A model generated the notes under the pieces. That model had not been told where the DNA came from and did no database searches. It was given only the letters and a program-made list of their open reading frames with translations. Position numbers and translations under genes: made by a program. DNA of 64,000 nt from Novosphingobium sp. B1 (GTDB taxonomy: Bacteria; Pseudomonadota; Alphaproteobacteria; Sphingomonadales; Sphingomonadaceae). Of this stretch, positions 7,319 through 16,004 are shown piece by piece. The stretch is taken from NCBI RefSeq assembly GCF_900176395.1, contig NZ_FWXL01000007.1:124001-188000 (forward strand), given 5' to 3'. Numbering within the stretch: the stretch's first letter is position 1; each line of letters starts with the position of its first letter.

Positions 7319-9162
7319 GCCGCCATTCTCCGACGCGCGTGAACCAGCAGGCTCGCCAGCGCTGCGGGCGTGATCCCTGCAATCCGGCCGGCCGCCGCGA
7401 GTGTATCGGGTTGCGCCTTGTCGAGACGCTCTACCATTTCCCGGGACAGGCCCGGCACTTCTGCAAACGGGAAGCCATCACCAAGCGGCACATGATCCGA
7501 AGCCCGAAGGTCCCGCAGTTCGGCATCCTGTCTTGCGAGATAAGGTGCGTAAGCTGCGTCCTCTTCGACCTCTTCAGCAAGAAGCGGATCGATCGGATCT
7601 TCTCCGATCCACGGACGCAAAGTGTCCAGCGTCACCTCGGGGAAGCGCAGCCATTCGATCAGCGAGCGCCGCGCACCATCGGCGCCCACCGCCATCCCTG
7701 CCCGGCTGATTTCGGTCGCCGTCACGTCCTGCGCCAATACCGCTTCAAGTTGCTCACGCTGTTCCTGGCGCCTGGCGAACCATTGTGCTCTTTGATTCCC
7801 GATGCATCCAACTGACAGGCCGATTGGCGTAAGGCGAGAACTGGCATTATTTGCGCGCAGCCGCAGCCGATATTCCGCCCGTGCCGTCAGCATTCGATAT
7901 GGTTCGCTGACGCCATGCAGCGTCAGGTCGTCGATCATCACGGCCATATAGCTGTTGCCGCGGTCCAGCTCCGGTGCCTCGCGCCCAAGCACTTGGGCCG
8001 CGGCATGAATCCCGGCAACCAGCCCTTGCGCAGCGGCCTCTTCATAACCGGTGGTGCCATTGATCTGCCCGGCACAGTAAAGACCGGGAATGGCCTTTAC
8101 CTCAAGGCTGCGGCGCAGCGCACGCGGATCGATGTGATCATATTCCACCGCGTAGCCCGGTGTCGTGATGACCGCGTGTTCAAGGCCATCCATCGATCGC
8201 AGCATGGCCTGTTGAACATCGGTTGGCAGCGAGGTCGAGATGCCGTTGGGATAGACTGTGTGATCGTCCAGCCCTTCCGGCTCAAGGAAAACCTGATGCC
8301 CGTCACGATCTCCGAAACGATGGATCTTGTCCTCGATTGACGGGCAGTAACGCGGCCCTTGCGCACCGATCGCCCCGGTGAACAGAGGTGAGCGATCAAG
8401 CCCTGCCCTGATGATGTCATGCGTCCGCTCGTTGGTCCGCGCGATAGCACAGAACACTTGCGGCAGCGGACGCGCTTCAGTCAGCGGCGACATCGTCCAG
8501 GGATCGGCGTCGCTCGGCTGTTCGGGCAAGCGGGCCCAATCAATGGTTCGACCATCGATACGCGGCGGCGTCCCGGTCTTCAGCCTTGCCATCGGCAATT
8601 CGGCCGCACGCAGTTGCTGCGCCAGACGGTGTGCGGAATCCTCGCCTATGCGTCCGCCGTCCATGCGCTCCTCACCCCGGAACAGGCGCCCGCCGAGGAA
8701 AGTGCCAGTGCACAGCACCACTGCCCTCCCATCAAGCCGCGTTCCATCGGCAAGGTCGATTCCGGCAACACGGCCCTGTTCGAGATGAAGCGCGGCAGCT
8801 TCTCCGCCGACGACTGTCAGGTTGGGCTGCGCCGCGATCATCGCCTGGATCGCTGCCTTGAAGCGCTTGCGGTCTGCCTGAACGCGCGGCCCCTGAACGG
8901 CGCTGCCCTTCGACCGGTTGAGCATGCGATAATGGATGGCGCCGGCATCGGCCGCGCGCGCGATAAGCCCGTCGAACGCATCGACCTCGCGCACGAGATG
9001 GCCTTTGCCAAGTCCACCGATAGCCGGGTTGCAACTCATTGCGCCAATCGTCGCGGGATCGAATGATACCAGTGCGGTCCGTGCCCCCATTCGCGCCGCG
9101 ACGGCGGCCGCCTCGACGCCGGCGTGTCCGCCGCCGACCACGATGATGTCGAATTGCTGCAT
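7315..9162 (-). CDS. mnmG: tRNA uridine-5-carboxymethylaminomethyl modification enzyme MnmG (GidA)
   Basis: FAD-dependent partner of MnmE that installs the carboxymethylaminomethyl group at U34 of certain tRNAs. From the ATG at 9162 it has 615 residues. The FAD-binding [17 protein letters not shown] lies within the first 30 residues. The GidA signatures [12 protein letters not shown] and [20 protein letters not shown] are both present, and the C-terminal helical domain that contacts MnmE is complete. The open frame reaches 9198 through a TTG codon, but the ATG gives the family-standard [12 protein letters not shown] start. It overlaps rsmG by four bases and is separated from mnmE by about 70 bp that hold a parS site. 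Confidence 0.97.
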   Translation of the reverse strand: MQQFDIIVVGGGHAGVEAAAVAARMGARTALVSFDPATIGAMSCNPAIGGLGKGHLVREVDAFDGLIARAADAGAIHYRMLNRSKGSAVQGPRVQADRKRFKAAIQAMIAAQPNLTVVGGEAAALHLEQGRVAGIDLADGTRLDGRAVVLCTGTFLGGRLFRGEERMDGGRIGEDSAHRLAQQLRAAELPMARLKTGTPPRIDGRTIDWARLPEQPSDADPWTMSPLTEARPLPQVFCAIARTNERTHDIIRAGLDRSPLFTGAIGAQGPRYCPSIEDKIHRFGDRDGHQVFLEPEGLDDHTVYPNGISTSLPTDVQQAMLRSMDGLEHAVITTPGYAVEYDHIDPRALRRSLEVKAIPGLYCAGQINGTTGYEEAAAQGLVAGIHAAAQVLGREAPELDRGNSYMAVMIDDLTLHGVSEPYRMLTARAEYRLRLRANNASSRLTPIGLSVGCIGNQRAQWFARRQEQREQLEAVLAQDVTATEISRAGMAVGADGARRSLIEWLRFPEVTLDTLRPWIGEDPIDPLLAEEVEEDAAYAPYLARQDAELRDLRASDHVPLGDGFPFAEVPGLSREMVERLDKAQPDTLAAAGRIAGITPAALASLLVHARRRMAA

Positions 9163-9212
9163 GACTGGCGCGATACGCGAGTTGGGGATTCGCGTCAAAG
9201 TTTCAGATTACG

Positions 9213-9228
9213 TGTTTCACGTGAAACA
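9213..9228. promoter_or_regulatory. parS: parS site 4, between mnmG and mnmE
   Basis: TGTTTCACGTGAAACA, an exact consensus match, sits in the short gap between the mnmE stop codon (9231) and the mnmG start codon (9162). Confidence 0.95.
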
Positions 9229-9230
9229 CC

Positions 9231-10529
9231 TCACTTGCCGATGCAGAAGCGACCGAACAGCGCATCGAGCATGTCCTCTGTCCCCGTCCGGCCGACGAGG
9301 GCATCAAGCGATCGCCGTGCGAGACGCAGGTCCTCGGCTGCCAGGATACCGTCGGGCTCCGACGCAGCGAGACGAAGGGAATCGGCAGCTGCACTGAGAC
9401 GATCATACTGCCGTTGGTTGAGCGCGACCTGGCCGGGGCTCGGCAGCGCTTGGCGAGCGTGTGCGACAAGAGCGCTCTTGAGCGATGCAAGCCCCTCGCC
9501 GGTCCGTGCGGAGACCGCAAACAAACCATTCGACTTGCGTGGCGCGGACGGATCATCGGTTCTTGCTGCAACTTCCCACAAGGCTCGACCCTGCGGACCT
9601 GCGCCTTCCGGCCCCAGCCAGAGGATCAGGTCAGCCTTTTCGGCGGCGGCCCTCGCCCGTGCGATGCCGATACGTTCGATCTCGCCAGCGCCTTCATCCC
9701 GCAAGCCGGCGGTGTCGACGAAGGTGAAGGGCACTCCCTCGAGCGCAGCTGCGAACGTCAGCACATCGCGCGTCGTGCCCGGCTCAGCAGCGGTTATCGC
9801 TGCTTCCTGTTCGATCAGCGCGTTGAACAGGGTGGATTTCCCGGCGTTGGGAGGACCGGCCAGGACCACTCTGAAGCCTTCCTTGAGCGGTTCGGCGCGC
9901 GGCCTATCCAGCCAACCTGCAATCTGATGGGCCAAGGCGTGACTTTGATCCGCAAGGCCTGCCGGAAGTGCGCCCGTACCTTCCCCGACGTCGTCCTCGT
10001 CCGAAAAATCAAGCGCTGCCTCAAGCCTTGCCGATATGCGCAGCAGCTCGTCCCTCCAGCCATCGACTTCGCGCGAAAGCGCACCTTCCGCCATGGCGAG
10101 AGCGACGCGCCGTTGCAGTTCGGTCTCTGCAGAAAGCAGGTCAGCCAAGCCTTCAGCTTCGGCAAGATCGATCCGTCCATTGGCGAAGGCCCGGCGCGTG
10201 AATTCTCCGGCCTGCGCTCGCCGTAATCCGGGCAGACGCGCAAGCGCCTCTTCAACAGCCGCCACGACCGCGCGGCCGCCGTGGAGATGCAGCTCGACGC
10301 TGTCCTCGCCGGTCGCCGTACCGGGACCCGGCAACCAGAGCACCATCGTGCGATCGAGATGCGAGGCATCCGCTGGGTCGACCAGCGTGGCCAAGGTGGC
10401 GCGGCGTGGTGATGGCAACTTGCCGATCATGGCGGCAAGGGCCGGTCCGGCCTGAGGACCGCTTATACGGATGACGGCGATACCCGCAGGCGGCGGGCCG
10501 GAGGACAAGGCGAAGATAGTGTCAGTCAC
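9231..10529 (-). CDS. mnmE: tRNA modification GTPase MnmE (TrmE)
   Basis: GTPase that works with MnmG on wobble-uridine modification in the cytosol. It is 432 residues with the standard three-part layout. An N-terminal tetrahydrofolate-binding domain (DTIFALSSGPPPAGIAVIRISG, HLHGGRAVV) is followed by a helical domain split by the G domain. In the G domain, the Walker A is GPPNAGKSTLFNAL and the switch region includes GTTRDVL and DTAGLRDE. The C-terminus ends in the catalytic C-x-G-K motif (FCIGK). A parS site lies 16 bp upstream of its start, so transcription from the DUF6489 gene probably reads through it. Confidence 0.97.
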   Translation of the reverse strand: MTDTIFALSSGPPPAGIAVIRISGPQAGPALAAMIGKLPSPRRATLATLVDPADASHLDRTMVLWLPGPGTATGEDSVELHLHGGRAVVAAVEEALARLPGLRRAQAGEFTRRAFANGRIDLAEAEGLADLLSAETELQRRVALAMAEGALSREVDGWRDELLRISARLEAALDFSDEDDVGEGTGALPAGLADQSHALAHQIAGWLDRPRAEPLKEGFRVVLAGPPNAGKSTLFNALIEQEAAITAAEPGTTRDVLTFAAALEGVPFTFVDTAGLRDEGAGEIERIGIARARAAAEKADLILWLGPEGAGPQGRALWEVAARTDDPSAPRKSNGLFAVSARTGEGLASLKSALVAHARQALPSPGQVALNQRQYDRLSAAADSLRLAASEPDGILAAEDLRLARRSLDALVGRTGTEDMLDALFGRFCIGK

Positions 10530-10544
10530 CGCCCCGCCCTACAC

Positions 10545-10560
10545 TGTTCCACGTGAAACG
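10545..10560. promoter_or_regulatory. parS: parS-like ParB-binding site 5
   Basis: TGTTCCACGTGAAACG is the same 16-mer as site 1, one mismatch from consensus at the last base. It fills the gap between the DUF6489 stop codon (10561) and the mnmE start. Confidence 0.85.
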
Positions 10561-10824
10561 TCAGTCCTTCGGCTTCTTCGTGGTGGCGCCGGTCATTGCG
10601 CCGAGACCGCCCTGCTCCATGAAATTCTGGAAGAGCTTCAGGCCGATCTCACCCATGGGCGCGACCTGCCTGGCGAAGCTCTGCAATTGATCGAGACTTC
10701 CCGCCCCCTGCATCGCCTTGGCCACGCTTTCGACATAGACGTCGTTTGCCTTCGAAACGTCGGGCAGGCCAAGGAACCGACGTGCCTCTTCCGGCGTACA
10801 ATCGACTTCGACGGTGACTTTCAT
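10561..10824 (-). CDS. Small conserved DUF6489-type protein
   Basis: An 87-residue cytosolic protein beginning MKVTVEVDCTPEEARRFLGLPDV. It resembles the sphingomonad family I know as DUF6489; no function is established. The N-terminal third looks like a beta-strand plus helix, the middle is helical (SLDQLQSFARQVAP), and the end is Gly/Lys-rich (GLGAMTGATTKKPKD). The open frame continues far upstream to 11490 on this strand, but that part is antisense shadow of the hydrolase gene. It is the first gene of the apparent DUF6489-mnmE-mnmG-rsmG-parA-parB run, its stop codon abutting a parS site. A link to segregation is only positional. Confidence 0.75.
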   Translation of the reverse strand: MKVTVEVDCTPEEARRFLGLPDVSKANDVYVESVAKAMQGAGSLDQLQSFARQVAPMGEIGLKLFQNFMEQGGLGAMTGATTKKPKD

Positions 10825-10944
10825 ATCAGACCTTTCAGGTGCTTTCGCAGCGTGGCGCAAGATTGTCATGCACGCTTGGCAAAGTCCATCGCCGGGGCCA
10901 ACATGACGATCGACCAACTCCTTTGAATTGCAGGATGAACGACA

Positions 10945-11643
10945 ATGGGTGAAAAGATCACGTTTGCAGCGCTTGAAGGCGAAGGCGATATCCCGGGTTA
11001 TCTTGCCACGCCCGAAGGACCGATCCGCGCGGCAATCATTGTCATCCCCGAAATCTTCGGCGTGAACGCTGGCATTCGCCACAAGTGCGAGGCCTGGGCC
11101 GATCTGGGCTACATGGCACTCGCCCCGGACATCTTCTGGCGCTTTGCTCCGGGGATCGAGCTTGACCCCGATGTGCCAGAGCAGATGCAGGAGGCTCTCG
11201 GCTATTTCGGGCAGTACGACGCAGACCAGGGCGTGAAGGACATCGAGGCAGCGATCCGCTTTCTGCGCGGGTACGAAGGCATCGACAGGGTCGGCCTCGT
11301 CGGTTTCTGCCTTGGTGGGCGCATGGCCTACATGGCGGCAGCCCGCACGGATATCGATGCTTCTGTCGGCTACTACGGTGTGATGATCGACCAGATGCTG
11401 AACGAATCGCACGCGATCGCCAACCCGCTGATGTTGCACATCCCCACCGCCGACCACTTCGTCGGCCCGGATGCGCAGAAGGCGATTCACGACGGCCTCG
11501 ATCTACACCCCAAGGTCACGCTTCATGATTACGAAGGGCTCGATCACGGCTTTGCCGCCGAAATGGGCAACCGCCGCGATGAGGACGGCGCGGTGCTGGC
11601 CGACCGGCGCACCCGCGATTTCTTCGCGCAGCATCTCGGCTAA
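10945..11643 (+). CDS. Dienelactone hydrolase family protein
   Basis: Alpha/beta hydrolase of the dienelactone hydrolase family, 232 residues, probably cytosolic. The nucleophile elbow GFCLGGR carries the family's Cys (about residue 124). The Asp is in PTADHFVGPD and the His in GLDHGFA, completing the Cys-Asp-His triad. The N-terminal pattern VIVIPEIFGVNAGIRHKCEAWADLGY is typical. Related enzymes act in chlorocatechol breakdown (carboxymethylenebutenolidase), but no catechol genes are nearby, so the real substrate is unknown. An NTF2-like gene follows 76 bp downstream on the same strand and is probably cotranscribed. Confidence 0.9.
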   Translation: MGEKITFAALEGEGDIPGYLATPEGPIRAAIIVIPEIFGVNAGIRHKCEAWADLGYMALAPDIFWRFAPGIELDPDVPEQMQEALGYFGQYDADQGVKDIEAAIRFLRGYEGIDRVGLVGFCLGGRMAYMAAARTDIDASVGYYGVMIDQMLNESHAIANPLMLHIPTADHFVGPDAQKAIHDGLDLHPKVTLHDYEGLDHGFAAEMGNRRDEDGAVLADRRTRDFFAQHLG

Positions 11644-11719
11644 CGCACCGGTGTTGCGCCGGATCAATGCCGGTGCAACACCCCTGCCCTATCGATAATC
11701 AGAACAACGGGAGAAGCAC

Positions 11720-12103
11720 ATGAAACTCGGCCTCGCAGCCTGGCACCGATACATGGTCAGCGGCGATATTGCGCTGCTCGACGAGCTTGTTGCCGATGAC
11801 GCCGTGTTCCACTCGCCCGTGGTGCACACGCCGCAGGGTGGGCGCGAGAAGGTGCTGATGTACCTCACTGCCGCCGGCCACGTGTTCGGCAACGGGACCT
11901 TTCGCTACGTGCGCGAACTGGTTGACGGACCCGAAGCCTGTCTTGAGTTCGAGTGCGAGATGGATGGCATAAAGGTCAACGGCATCGACCTGATCCGCTT
12001 CGACCTTGAAGGACGGATCGTGGATTTCAAGGTGATGGTGCGGCCATTGAAGGCCATCAACAAGGTCTGGCAACTCATGGCCGAGCGGCTGGAGAACACC
12101 TGA
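11720..12103 (+). CDS. NTF2-like (SnoaL-fold) protein
   Basis: A 127-residue single-domain protein with the NTF2/SnoaL cone fold. A helix (LAAWHRYMVSGDIALLDELVADDAVFHSPV) is followed by beta strands (FECEMDGIKVNGIDLIRFDLEGRIVDFKVMVRPL). Members include small-molecule isomerases and cyclases and many proteins of unknown role; no catalytic residues can be assigned. GGGAG lies about nine bases upstream of the ATG. It follows the dienelactone hydrolase and ends just before a strong bidirectional terminator. Confidence 0.8.
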   Translation: MKLGLAAWHRYMVSGDIALLDELVADDAVFHSPVVHTPQGGREKVLMYLTAAGHVFGNGTFRYVRELVDGPEACLEFECEMDGIKVNGIDLIRFDLEGRIVDFKVMVRPLKAINKVWQLMAERLENT

Positions 12104-12114
12104 CATCAGACACA

Positions 12115-12146
12115 AAAAAGCCCGCAGCGCTAACTGCGGGCTTTTT
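12115..12146. terminator. Bidirectional intrinsic terminator
   Basis: The inverted repeat AAAAAGCCCGCAG/CTGCGGGCTTTTT (loop CGCTAA) carries an A tract before and a T tract after the stem. It can end transcription of both the NTF2-like gene (+) and rpoZ (-). Confidence 0.93.
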
Positions 12147-12172
12147 GCCAAGATACTGATCTCAGGCCGAAA

Positions 12173-12517
12173 TCAGCCGTCGTAATCGGCACCCAGCGAG
12201 GTGTTGCGCACCGGCGCGGCAGCCGTGATGCGCAACGCTTCTGCCGACTGCGACAGCGAGCCGATTTCATCGACTTCATCGTCATCGTCAGGCAGCACGC
12301 GCTGCAGCGACTGGATGACGTTTTCCTTGAGCACGGCGGGACGCACGGTCTCGTCCGCGATCTCGCGCAGGGCGACGACCGGGTTCTTGTCACGGTCACG
12401 ATCGACGGTGAGTTCAGCGCCACCCGAGATCGCGCGTGCGCGCTCGGCAGCCAGGAGGACGAGATCGAAACGGTTGGGGACCTTGTCGACGCAATCTTCG
12501 ACGGTAACGCGCGCCAT
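12173..12517 (-). CDS. rpoZ: RNA polymerase omega subunit
   Basis: Small subunit that assists assembly of the beta' subunit and, in many proteobacteria, contributes to (p)ppGpp binding. It is 114 residues from the ATG at 12517. The conserved start [30 protein letters not shown] and the block [16 protein letters not shown] are diagnostic. The alphaproteobacterial C-terminal extension is acidic ([12 protein letters not shown]) and ends in a less conserved tail. An in-frame ATG four codons upstream is less likely, because MARVTVEDC is the family start. It faces the NTF2-like gene across a shared terminator. Confidence 0.96.
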   Translation of the reverse strand: MARVTVEDCVDKVPNRFDLVLLAAERARAISGGAELTVDRDRDKNPVVALREIADETVRPAVLKENVIQSLQRVLPDDDDEVDEIGSLSQSAEALRITAAAPVRNTSLGADYDG

Positions 12518-12589
12518 CAGGCACTCCAATCAATCAAAGGATACGGAAAGGACGGCAGCTAGGCCGCGGGTGTGGAAAAGTCAAGAAAA

Positions 12590-14104
12590 CTACTCGTCAT
12601 CGCTCGCATAAGCGGCACGAAGGTCGTCAGGCGCCAGATCGCTGAAGCGCGTGATGCGCGATTCGAAGCGCAGGCGAACCTTGCCGGTGGAGCCGTGGCG
12701 CTGCTTGGCGACGATCAGTTCGGCGAGGCCGTAGACGCGCTCCATCTCCGCCTGCCAAGCGGCGTGGGCTTCCTGCACCTTGGGATCGTCGTTGCCTTGC
12801 GGCTGCTTCGGCTCCTTGGCGGCGACGTAATAATCCTCGCGGAACACGAACCAGACCATGTCGGCGTCCTGCTCGATCGAGCCCGATTCGCGCAGGTCCG
12901 AGAGCATCGGGCGCTTGTCGTCGCGCTGTTCGACAGCACGCGAAAGCTGGGACAGCGCGATCACCGGGACCGAGAGTTCCTTGGCCAAGGTCTTGAGACC
13001 GCGCGAAATCTCGGAGATCTCGTTCACGCGGTTGTCGCTGCGACCTGATCCCTGCAGCAGCTGAAGGTAGTCGACGATGATCAGGCCGATATCATGGCGG
13101 CGCTTCAGGCGGCGGGCGCGGGCGCGGAGAGAGCCGATCGTCAGCGCGGGCGTGTCGTCGATATAAAGCGGCAGTTCGGCAAGGCGCTGGCTGGCGAAGG
13201 AAAGCTGCTGGAAGTCCTCGCGGCTGATGCGGCCCATGCGCAGCGCTTCGGAGCTGATGCCTGATTGTTCGGCGAGGATACGCGTGGCGAGCTGGTCCGC
13301 GCTCATTTCCAGGCTGAAGAAGGCGACCCCTGCCCCGACCGAATCCTTGAGCGTGATGCCATCAGCCATGTCGCGGCGCAGCCTGTCGGCGGCGTTGAAC
13401 GCGATGTTGGTAACGAGCGAGGTCTTGCCCATGCCGGGGCGTCCGGCAAGAATGATAAGGTCGGAATCGTGGAGGCCACCGATCTTCTCGTTGACCGAGG
13501 TGAGGCCGGTGGTCTTGCCCGAGATATGGCCGCCCGAAAGCAGCGCCTTCTCGATCATTTCCAGCGACGCGCGGGTGGCCTGGGCAAAGCTCTGCGCCTC
13601 GCTGCCGGTCTGTGCGCCCTCGGCCACGGCATAGAGCGCGGCTTCGGCCTTCTCGACCTGCTCGAGCGGCGCCACCGAATCGCTGGTGTCGAGCGCGCCT
13701 TCGACAAGATTGCGCCCGACCGAGATCAGCTCGCGCAGCAGGGCGAGGTCATAGATCTGCTCGGCCAGCTCGCGCGGGTTGAGCAGGCCCTGCCCGTCCG
13801 AGGTCAACCTTGCCAGATAGGCGACGCCGCCCAGTTCCTTGAGGCCCTCGTCGCTTTCGAAATAGGGCTTGAGCGTCACCGGGGTGACCACCGCCTTGCG
13901 ATCGATCAGCGCCTGGATGCGTTCGAACACGCGACCATGGACGGCAGCAAAGAAATGATCCGATTTCAGCGGGGTCTGGAGTTCTTCCAGGATGCGATTG
14001 TCAATCAGCACCGCGCCGAGAAAAGCCGCTTCGGCCTCGACGTTCGAGGGGAGAGCGCGCACTTCGTTGGGTTCGCGGGTGAGAATGGCTTCGCTGGTGG
14101 ACAT
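12590..14104 (-). CDS. dnaB: Replicative DNA helicase DnaB
   Basis: Hexameric 5'-3' helicase that unwinds the replication fork and binds primase. It is 504 residues from the ATG at 14104. The N-terminal domain (PSNVEAEAAFLGAVLIDN…) holds the primase-interaction helices. The RecA-like domain has Walker A AGRPGMGKTSLVTNIAF, the strand VAFFSLEMSADQLATRIL, and LIIVDYLQLLQGSGR with DLRESGSIEQDADMVWFVFR. Alternative in-frame starts lie at 14113 and 14140; no clear Shine-Dalgarno decides, so the N-terminus is approximate. It stands alone between rpoZ and a diguanylate cyclase gene. I see no intein. Confidence 0.97.
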   Translation of the reverse strand: MSTSEAILTREPNEVRALPSNVEAEAAFLGAVLIDNRILEELQTPLKSDHFFAAVHGRVFERIQALIDRKAVVTPVTLKPYFESDEGLKELGGVAYLARLTSDGQGLLNPRELAEQIYDLALLRELISVGRNLVEGALDTSDSVAPLEQVEKAEAALYAVAEGAQTGSEAQSFAQATRASLEMIEKALLSGGHISGKTTGLTSVNEKIGGLHDSDLIILAGRPGMGKTSLVTNIAFNAADRLRRDMADGITLKDSVGAGVAFFSLEMSADQLATRILAEQSGISSEALRMGRISREDFQQLSFASQRLAELPLYIDDTPALTIGSLRARARRLKRRHDIGLIIVDYLQLLQGSGRSDNRVNEISEISRGLKTLAKELSVPVIALSQLSRAVEQRDDKRPMLSDLRESGSIEQDADMVWFVFREDYYVAAKEPKQPQGNDDPKVQEAHAAWQAEMERVYGLAELIVAKQRHGSTGKVRLRFESRITRFSDLAPDDLRAAYASDDE

Positions 14105-14203
14105 GGGCAGCATTGTGCCCGAAGACGCCCCATCCGGCAATCATCGGCAGGTGTGGAAAGCGGGGATTGGGCTATCTGGCCGGGCCTGTGACCTGCCCTC
14201 TTC

Positions 14204-15289
14204 TCACGCCATTTCTATGCGATTGCGCCCCCCCTGCTTGGCGCGATAGAGCGCCTCGTCCGCAGCTTTCAGGGCATCGCGGGGGTTAGGATAGCCGAAG
14301 ACATCGGCAAGCCCGCCCGAGAAGGTGATCCGGCCGATCGGCTCTTCGTTGGACCGGTTCACGAAGTGTCGTTCGCCAAAATTTTCGCGAACCGCATCGA
14401 GCTTGTCGAAAGCCTCCTGCAGGGTCTTGCCGCGGAACAGCATGACGAACTCCTCACCCCCTTGCCTGGCAACGTGGCAGTTATCGTCGGTGATCCGCGA
14501 AAGGGCCTCGCCGATCGCGCGAATCACCCGGTCACCCGTGTCGTGGCCGTGGGTGTCGTTGACGCGCTTGAAATGATCGATGTCGCAAAAGGCAACGCAG
14601 AGATGCTCGAGGTTGGCCCGGGCCTCGCGGAATTGACGTTCCAGCAAAGTCTCGAAGGCGCGCCGGTTCGGCAGCCCGGTCAGATGGTCGACGTCGGCGT
14701 CGTGCCGCGCCTTTTCGAGTTCGGCACGCAACGACTGGGTTTCGGCCTGGCTCTGTTTCATTGCTGCAGCAAAGGCCGAGCCCTGCGAAATGATCTCGCG
14801 AAGCACGTCCTGCAGCGATTGCTCGGTAGCTGCAGGATCTTTCTCGCCAGCGATGCCCGAGGCATGTTCGGCAATGCGGGTCGTATAGCTCTCTGCCGCG
14901 TCGTGTGCGTTGCGCGTGGTCTGGGCAAAGGTTTCCAGCGAGCTTTCAAGCTTGCCGACGATTCGTTTCACGCGTTTTTCAATGCCGTCGACCGCCCGGT
15001 TCTGGTCGAGCCAGTCCTGGGTTATGGGCAAGCTTGCTGCCTTTCTTTCCAGCAGCTTGCGAGCGAGGGTAGAATCCTCCCCGGTGAAGATGGCATGGGC
15101 CATCGTCAGATTGGCGGCGGTGACCGCAAGGTTCTGGCCAAGCAGGAACTCGGAAATGGAGTCCATGAGAAGCGCGCTGGCCCCGGCCGAAGCCTCGGGC
15201 CGCGCACTGTCCGAAGCCTGGCCGCTGGCGTCATCCGACGATGTGTCTTTTGCTCCGCCGAACATGCGAAGCAGGATCGAACCCGGCAT
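14204..15289 (-). CDS. GGDEF-domain diguanylate cyclase
   Basis: Predicted diguanylate cyclase making cyclic di-GMP, 361 residues. The N-terminal half (to about 195) is helical with a coiled-coil region (QSQAETQSLRAELEKARHDA) and no recognised sensor domain or membrane segment, so it is probably cytosolic. The GGDEF domain begins at DVDHLTGLPNRRAFE. The active site reads RQGGEEFVMLF, an active GGEEF form, and the metal-binding CDIDHFKRVNDTHGHDTGD is intact. The inhibitory RxxD I-site, expected five residues before GGEEF, reads DDNC, so product feedback is probably absent. It is divergent from the UPF0262 gene. Its input signal is unknown. Confidence 0.92.
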   Translation of the reverse strand: MPGSILLRMFGGAKDTSSDDASGQASDSARPEASAGASALLMDSISEFLLGQNLAVTAANLTMAHAIFTGEDSTLARKLLERKAASLPITQDWLDQNRAVDGIEKRVKRIVGKLESSLETFAQTTRNAHDAAESYTTRIAEHASGIAGEKDPAATEQSLQDVLREIISQGSAFAAAMKQSQAETQSLRAELEKARHDADVDHLTGLPNRRAFETLLERQFREARANLEHLCVAFCDIDHFKRVNDTHGHDTGDRVIRAIGEALSRITDDNCHVARQGGEEFVMLFRGKTLQEAFDKLDAVRENFGERHFVNRSNEEPIGRITFSGGLADVFGYPNPRDALKAADEALYRAKQGGRNRIEMA

Positions 15290-15491
15290 CGGGGCGTGTT
15301 CCCTGTGGTCTGCTGGTGTTTATGCAAGCAGCATTGTCGAACAATTTGCCTGCGGTTCGGTCCTGCCGGGCATATGTAAGAGTGCGTAAGCGGGCGCTGC
15401 GCGGATCCACCCTGGCATCCTTGCGGCCCTGCCGGATCGTGCAAAGGTCCCCTTGCCTGCCTCGCGCTCGTCTGCAACACATGAAGCCCTG

Positions 15492-15974
15492 ATGGCAGAC
15501 CCGCGCATCTCGCATATCGAACTGGACGAAGCGACGATCATCTGGCGCAACGCCGATATCGAGCAGGAGCGTCGCATCGCGATCTTCGACCTGATCGAGG
15601 AGAACAGCTTCAAGCCGCTGCGCGCCTTCGAAGCCGGGCATACCGGGCCTTACCGGCTCAAGCTCTCGGTCGATGACGGGCGGCTGGTGCTGGCGATTGC
15701 CGACGATTGCGGCACCGCGCTCGAGACGATCATCCTGGGCCTCGGCCGTTTCCGCCGCCCCATCCGCGAGTACTTCGCGATCTGCGACAGCTATTATCAG
15801 GCGATCCGCAAGGCCACCGCAACCGAGATCGAAACCATCGACATGGCCCGGCGCGGAATCCACAACGATGCCGCCAATACCTTGCTCGAGCGGCTCGAAG
15901 GCAAGATCGAAACGGACTTTCCCACCGCACGGCGCCTCTTTACCCTGATCTGCGTGCTGCATATCAGGGGCTGA
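15492..15974 (+). CDS. UPF0262 family protein
   Basis: A 160-residue conserved alphaproteobacterial protein of unknown function (UPF0262). The family pattern runs through the protein: ISHIELDE near the start, ERRIAIFDLIEENSF, then FRRPIREYFAICDSYYQAIRKA, and DMARRGIHNDAANTLLERLEGK in the C-terminal third. It is mostly helical with no signal peptide. The open frame reaches 15453, but MADPRISHIELDE at 15492 matches how the family begins. It leads an apparent co-directional group with the GH25-like protein, cdd and dcd, 30 bp before the next start. Confidence 0.88.
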   Translation: MADPRISHIELDEATIIWRNADIEQERRIAIFDLIEENSFKPLRAFEAGHTGPYRLKLSVDDGRLVLAIADDCGTALETIILGLGRFRRPIREYFAICDSYYQAIRKATATEIETIDMARRGIHNDAANTLLERLEGKIETDFPTARRLFTLICVLHIRG

Positions 15975-16004
15975 TTTTCAGACTCGGGGCGCACACCTTC
16001 CATC

